Shown: positions 5,825 through 7,061 of the stretch, piece after piece | Numbering within the stretch: the stretch's first letter is position 1 | Layout of the letters: each line of letters starts with the position of its first letter | NCBI GenBank assembly: GCA_945868935.1 | Contig: CAMBNE010000049.1 | Span: 1 to 7,061 of the forward strand | Source: an uncultured Clostridia bacterium | GTDB taxonomy: Bacteria > Bacillota > Clostridia > Oscillospirales > Acutalibacteraceae | DNA length: 7,061 nucleotides | Direction: 5' to 3' | Program-made: the position numbers and the translations under genes | Notes under the pieces: generated by a model | Database searches by the model: none | What the model was told of the DNA's origin: nothing | What the model saw: only the letters and a program-made list of their open reading frames with translations

Positions 5825-5843
5825 GGTTTTGTCAACGACTTGA
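5816..5843. repeat. Inverted repeat overlapping the -35 of the DUF815 promoter (possible operator)
   Basis: TCAAGTC (5816-5822) and GACTTGA (5837-5843) form a perfect 7-bp inverted repeat with a 14-bp centre. The arm at 5816-5822 overlaps the -35 hexamer. It lies 10 nt after the stop of the hydroxyacid dehydrogenase but has no following T-run on the minus strand, so it is more like a protein-binding site than a terminator. A functional role is inference. Confidence 0.4.
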
Positions 5844-5853
5844 TTTGAAAAGC

Positions 5854-6801
5854 TTACACAATTCGGTTCTTTGGTGTGCCGTTTAAAAATGCTCTTATAT
5901 TATCGGCTACTATGTTCATAAGACGAATTCTTGTTTCAACGGGTGCCCACGCAATATGCGGAGTCATAATGCAGTTTTTTGCACCCATAAGAATACAGTC
6001 CTCCTCCATAGGCTCAACTCTGAGCGTGTCAATTGCCGCACCGCCGAGGTGCTCGCTCTGTAATGCATCAAACAAATCCTGCTCGACCATAACCCCTCCT
6101 CGAGCTGTGTTGACAAACAACGCACCCTTTTTCATCTTTGCAAATGCGTTTTTATCAAACAAATTCTCCGACTCGCTGTTTAAGGGACAATGCACCGAAA
6201 CGATGTCGCTTTGTTCAAGCAAAGTATCAAAGCTGACAAACTCTACACCGTCAGCCTGCTTTTCCGAACGGTTAAATGCAATCACCTTAATTTCAAAAGC
6301 GTTTGCAATTTTGGCGACTGCTCTGCCGATATTGCCGAAGCCGACAATTCCGAGCGTTTTTCCTGCAAGCTCAGACAGCGGATAGACAAACGGAGAAAAC
6401 GTCTTACTGCGCTTCCACAATCCGTCCTGCACGTATTTATTGTAGTTTGCGGTATTGTTGAAATGCTCAAGAATAAGCGCAAAGGTGTGCTGAGCAACTG
6501 CGTTTGTTGAGTAGGAGCCTGCGTTGCAGACTGCGATATTATGCGCTTTGCAGTAGTCAATGTCAATGTTATTATAGCCTGTTGCAAACAGTCCGATATA
6601 TTTAAGATTCTTGGCAAGTCTGAGTGTGTTTTCATCAAGCAGAGTTTTGTTGCAGACCACCATATCAGCGTCGGCGATTTTTTCGGCAACCTCGTCATAG
6701 CGCAGAAGTCCGTATTCTTCCACCTCGCCGAACTGCTTCAGAATATCGGCGTTTACAAGATTATCAAGCACCGTCTGTGCGTCTGTAAGTACGATTTTCA
6801 T
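5854..6801 (-). CDS. D-2-hydroxyacid dehydrogenase (glycerate dehydrogenase/hydroxypyruvate reductase-like)
   Basis: The product is 315 residues, the usual length for this NAD(P)-dependent cytoplasmic family, which interconverts 2-keto acids and D-2-hydroxy acids. The N-terminal substrate-domain half includes LKYIGLFATGYNNID (66-80). The Rossmann core has GIVGFGNIGRAV (151-162). The catalytic residues are Arg234 in NTARGG, Glu263 in RVEPM and His282 in TPHIAW. The TPHIAW-type ending resembles glycerate dehydrogenase/hydroxypyruvate reductase proteins, but the exact substrate is not fixed by sequence. After the second beta strand the residues are AFNRS (175-179), without the acidic residue typical of NAD users, so NADPH may be preferred. 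The ATG at 6801 has AGGAG (6813-6809) with 7-nt spacing. No convincing -35/-10 pair was found upstream. The gene probably stands alone. Confidence 0.93.
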   Translation of the reverse strand: MKIVLTDAQTVLDNLVNADILKQFGEVEEYGLLRYDEVAEKIADADMVVCNKTLLDENTLRLAKNLKYIGLFATGYNNIDIDYCKAHNIAVCNAGSYSTNAVAQHTFALILEHFNNTANYNKYVQDGLWKRSKTFSPFVYPLSELAGKTLGIVGFGNIGRAVAKIANAFEIKVIAFNRSEKQADGVEFVSFDTLLEQSDIVSVHCPLNSESENLFDKNAFAKMKKGALFVNTARGGVMVEQDLFDALQSEHLGGAAIDTLRVEPMEEDCILMGAKNCIMTPHIAWAPVETRIRLMNIVADNIRAFLNGTPKNRIV

Positions 6802-6890
6802 ATGACCACTCCTATATTTATTTTTTTGATTATCCCTTTGTTTAAGCTTTATTATCAGTCGTTATTTGTAACATAAACCATAGTTTAATG

Positions 6891-6918
6891 CGGAATTCGG
6901 AATTCGGAATGCGGAATT
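6891..6918 (+). repeat. Tandem heptamer repeat, four copies of CGGAATT/G
   Basis: Copies lie at 6891-6897, 6898-6904, 6905-6911 and 6912-6918; three read CGGAATT and one CGGAATG. A partial AATG precedes them. AATTCGGA (6901-6908) can pair perfectly with TCCGAATT (6933-6940) further on, across GGTCGCTACGC, so the block may be an intergenic repeat element that folds. It lies about 90 nt upstream of the dehydrogenase start and codes for nothing visible. Confidence 0.7.
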
Positions 6919-7006
6919 AATGGTCGCTACGCTCCGAATTTGTAATAGTTCGTGTTGTTTGGATAAGTTTGTTTTCCTTGGATTGATTGATATATAGGCA
7001 ACGTTT

Positions 7007-7025
7007 CGGCGAACGCAGTTCGCCG
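7007..7025. repeat. Intergenic hairpin repeat, possibly related to the one at 1183-1262
   Basis: CGGCGAAC (7007-7014) pairs perfectly with GTTCGCCG (7018-7025) around GCA. On the minus strand it is preceded by TGTAG, the same outer end seen on the arms of the repeat at 1183-1262, and it likewise ends in CCG. This suggests a common class of short palindromic intergenic repeats. The other arm, if there is one, would lie outside the window or be absent. Confidence 0.5.
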
Positions 7026-7061
7026 CTACAATAATATAATTTCACACCTGCGGCAACGCCG

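Larger units (their letters stand above)
6802..7061. other. Non-coding region upstream of the dehydrogenase gene
   Basis: No plausible gene was found on either strand. The region holds the dehydrogenase ribosome site (6809-6813), an A/T-rich stretch, the heptamer block (6891-6918) and the hairpin (7007-7025). The last 35 bases contain nothing I can assign. Confidence 0.6.

Noticed and set aside
5876..6385. Plus-strand open frame of 169 codons opposite the dehydrogenase gene
   Set aside because: It is antisense to a gene whose catalytic residues are all visible, and the translation is Ser/Ala/Ile-rich with no family features.
6820..6890. Promoter of the dehydrogenase gene (GATAAT-like boxes on the minus strand)
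   Set aside because: Two -10-like sequences exist, but neither has an acceptable -35 at 16-18 nt, so no site is claimed.

Overview
The window looks like a chromosomal segment of an anaerobic, gut-type Firmicute, most likely Clostridia of the Ruminococcus/Oscillospiraceae kind. The reasons are the pyruvate formate-lyase start, Gram-positive GGAGG ribosome sites, an L,D-transpeptidase carrying Big2-type Ig modules, a lipoprotein solute-binding protein, a DUF815 ATPase and short palindromic intergenic repeats. The genus is inferred from style and not proven. There is no sign of phage, IS, CRISPR or rRNA/tRNA genes.

Layout from left to right. Positions 1-432 (minus) hold the first 144 codons of pflB, which runs off the left edge. 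Its leader (about 487-584) carries a recognisable ZTP riboswitch (pfl-motif RNA) ending in an intrinsic terminator, behind a good promoter (591-619). Positions 663-1160 (minus) encode a small HD-domain protein with its own terminator. Positions 1183-1262 are an inverted-repeat element made of two covarying hairpins. Positions 1308-1835 (minus) encode a DUF5662-like, His/Asp-rich protein. Positions 1960-3162 (plus) are the only plus-strand gene, an exported L,D-transpeptidase with a strong promoter and a terminator shared with the convergent neighbour. Positions 3231-4516 (minus) encode a Fe3+/B12-type substrate-binding lipoprotein fused to a peptidoglycan-binding domain. Its signal-peptide segment is split by a 1-nt frameshift. 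Positions 4542-5771 (minus) encode a DUF815 AAA+ ATPase, 25 nt upstream of the lipoprotein gene and probably in one operon with it. Positions 5854-6801 (minus) encode a D-2-hydroxyacid dehydrogenase. Positions 6802-7061 are non-coding and hold heptamer repeats and a hairpin.

How the parts relate. The pflB leader links formate production to purine and one-carbon status: ZTP/ZMP rises when 10-formyl-THF is short, and the switch should then let pflB be transcribed. The L,D-transpeptidase and the lipoprotein converge on one terminator and both probably act at the cell wall, but no shared function is shown. I see no complete undescribed multi-gene system here. The observations most worth checking are the riboswitch, the signal-peptide frameshift, and the hairpin repeats whose paired bases covary.
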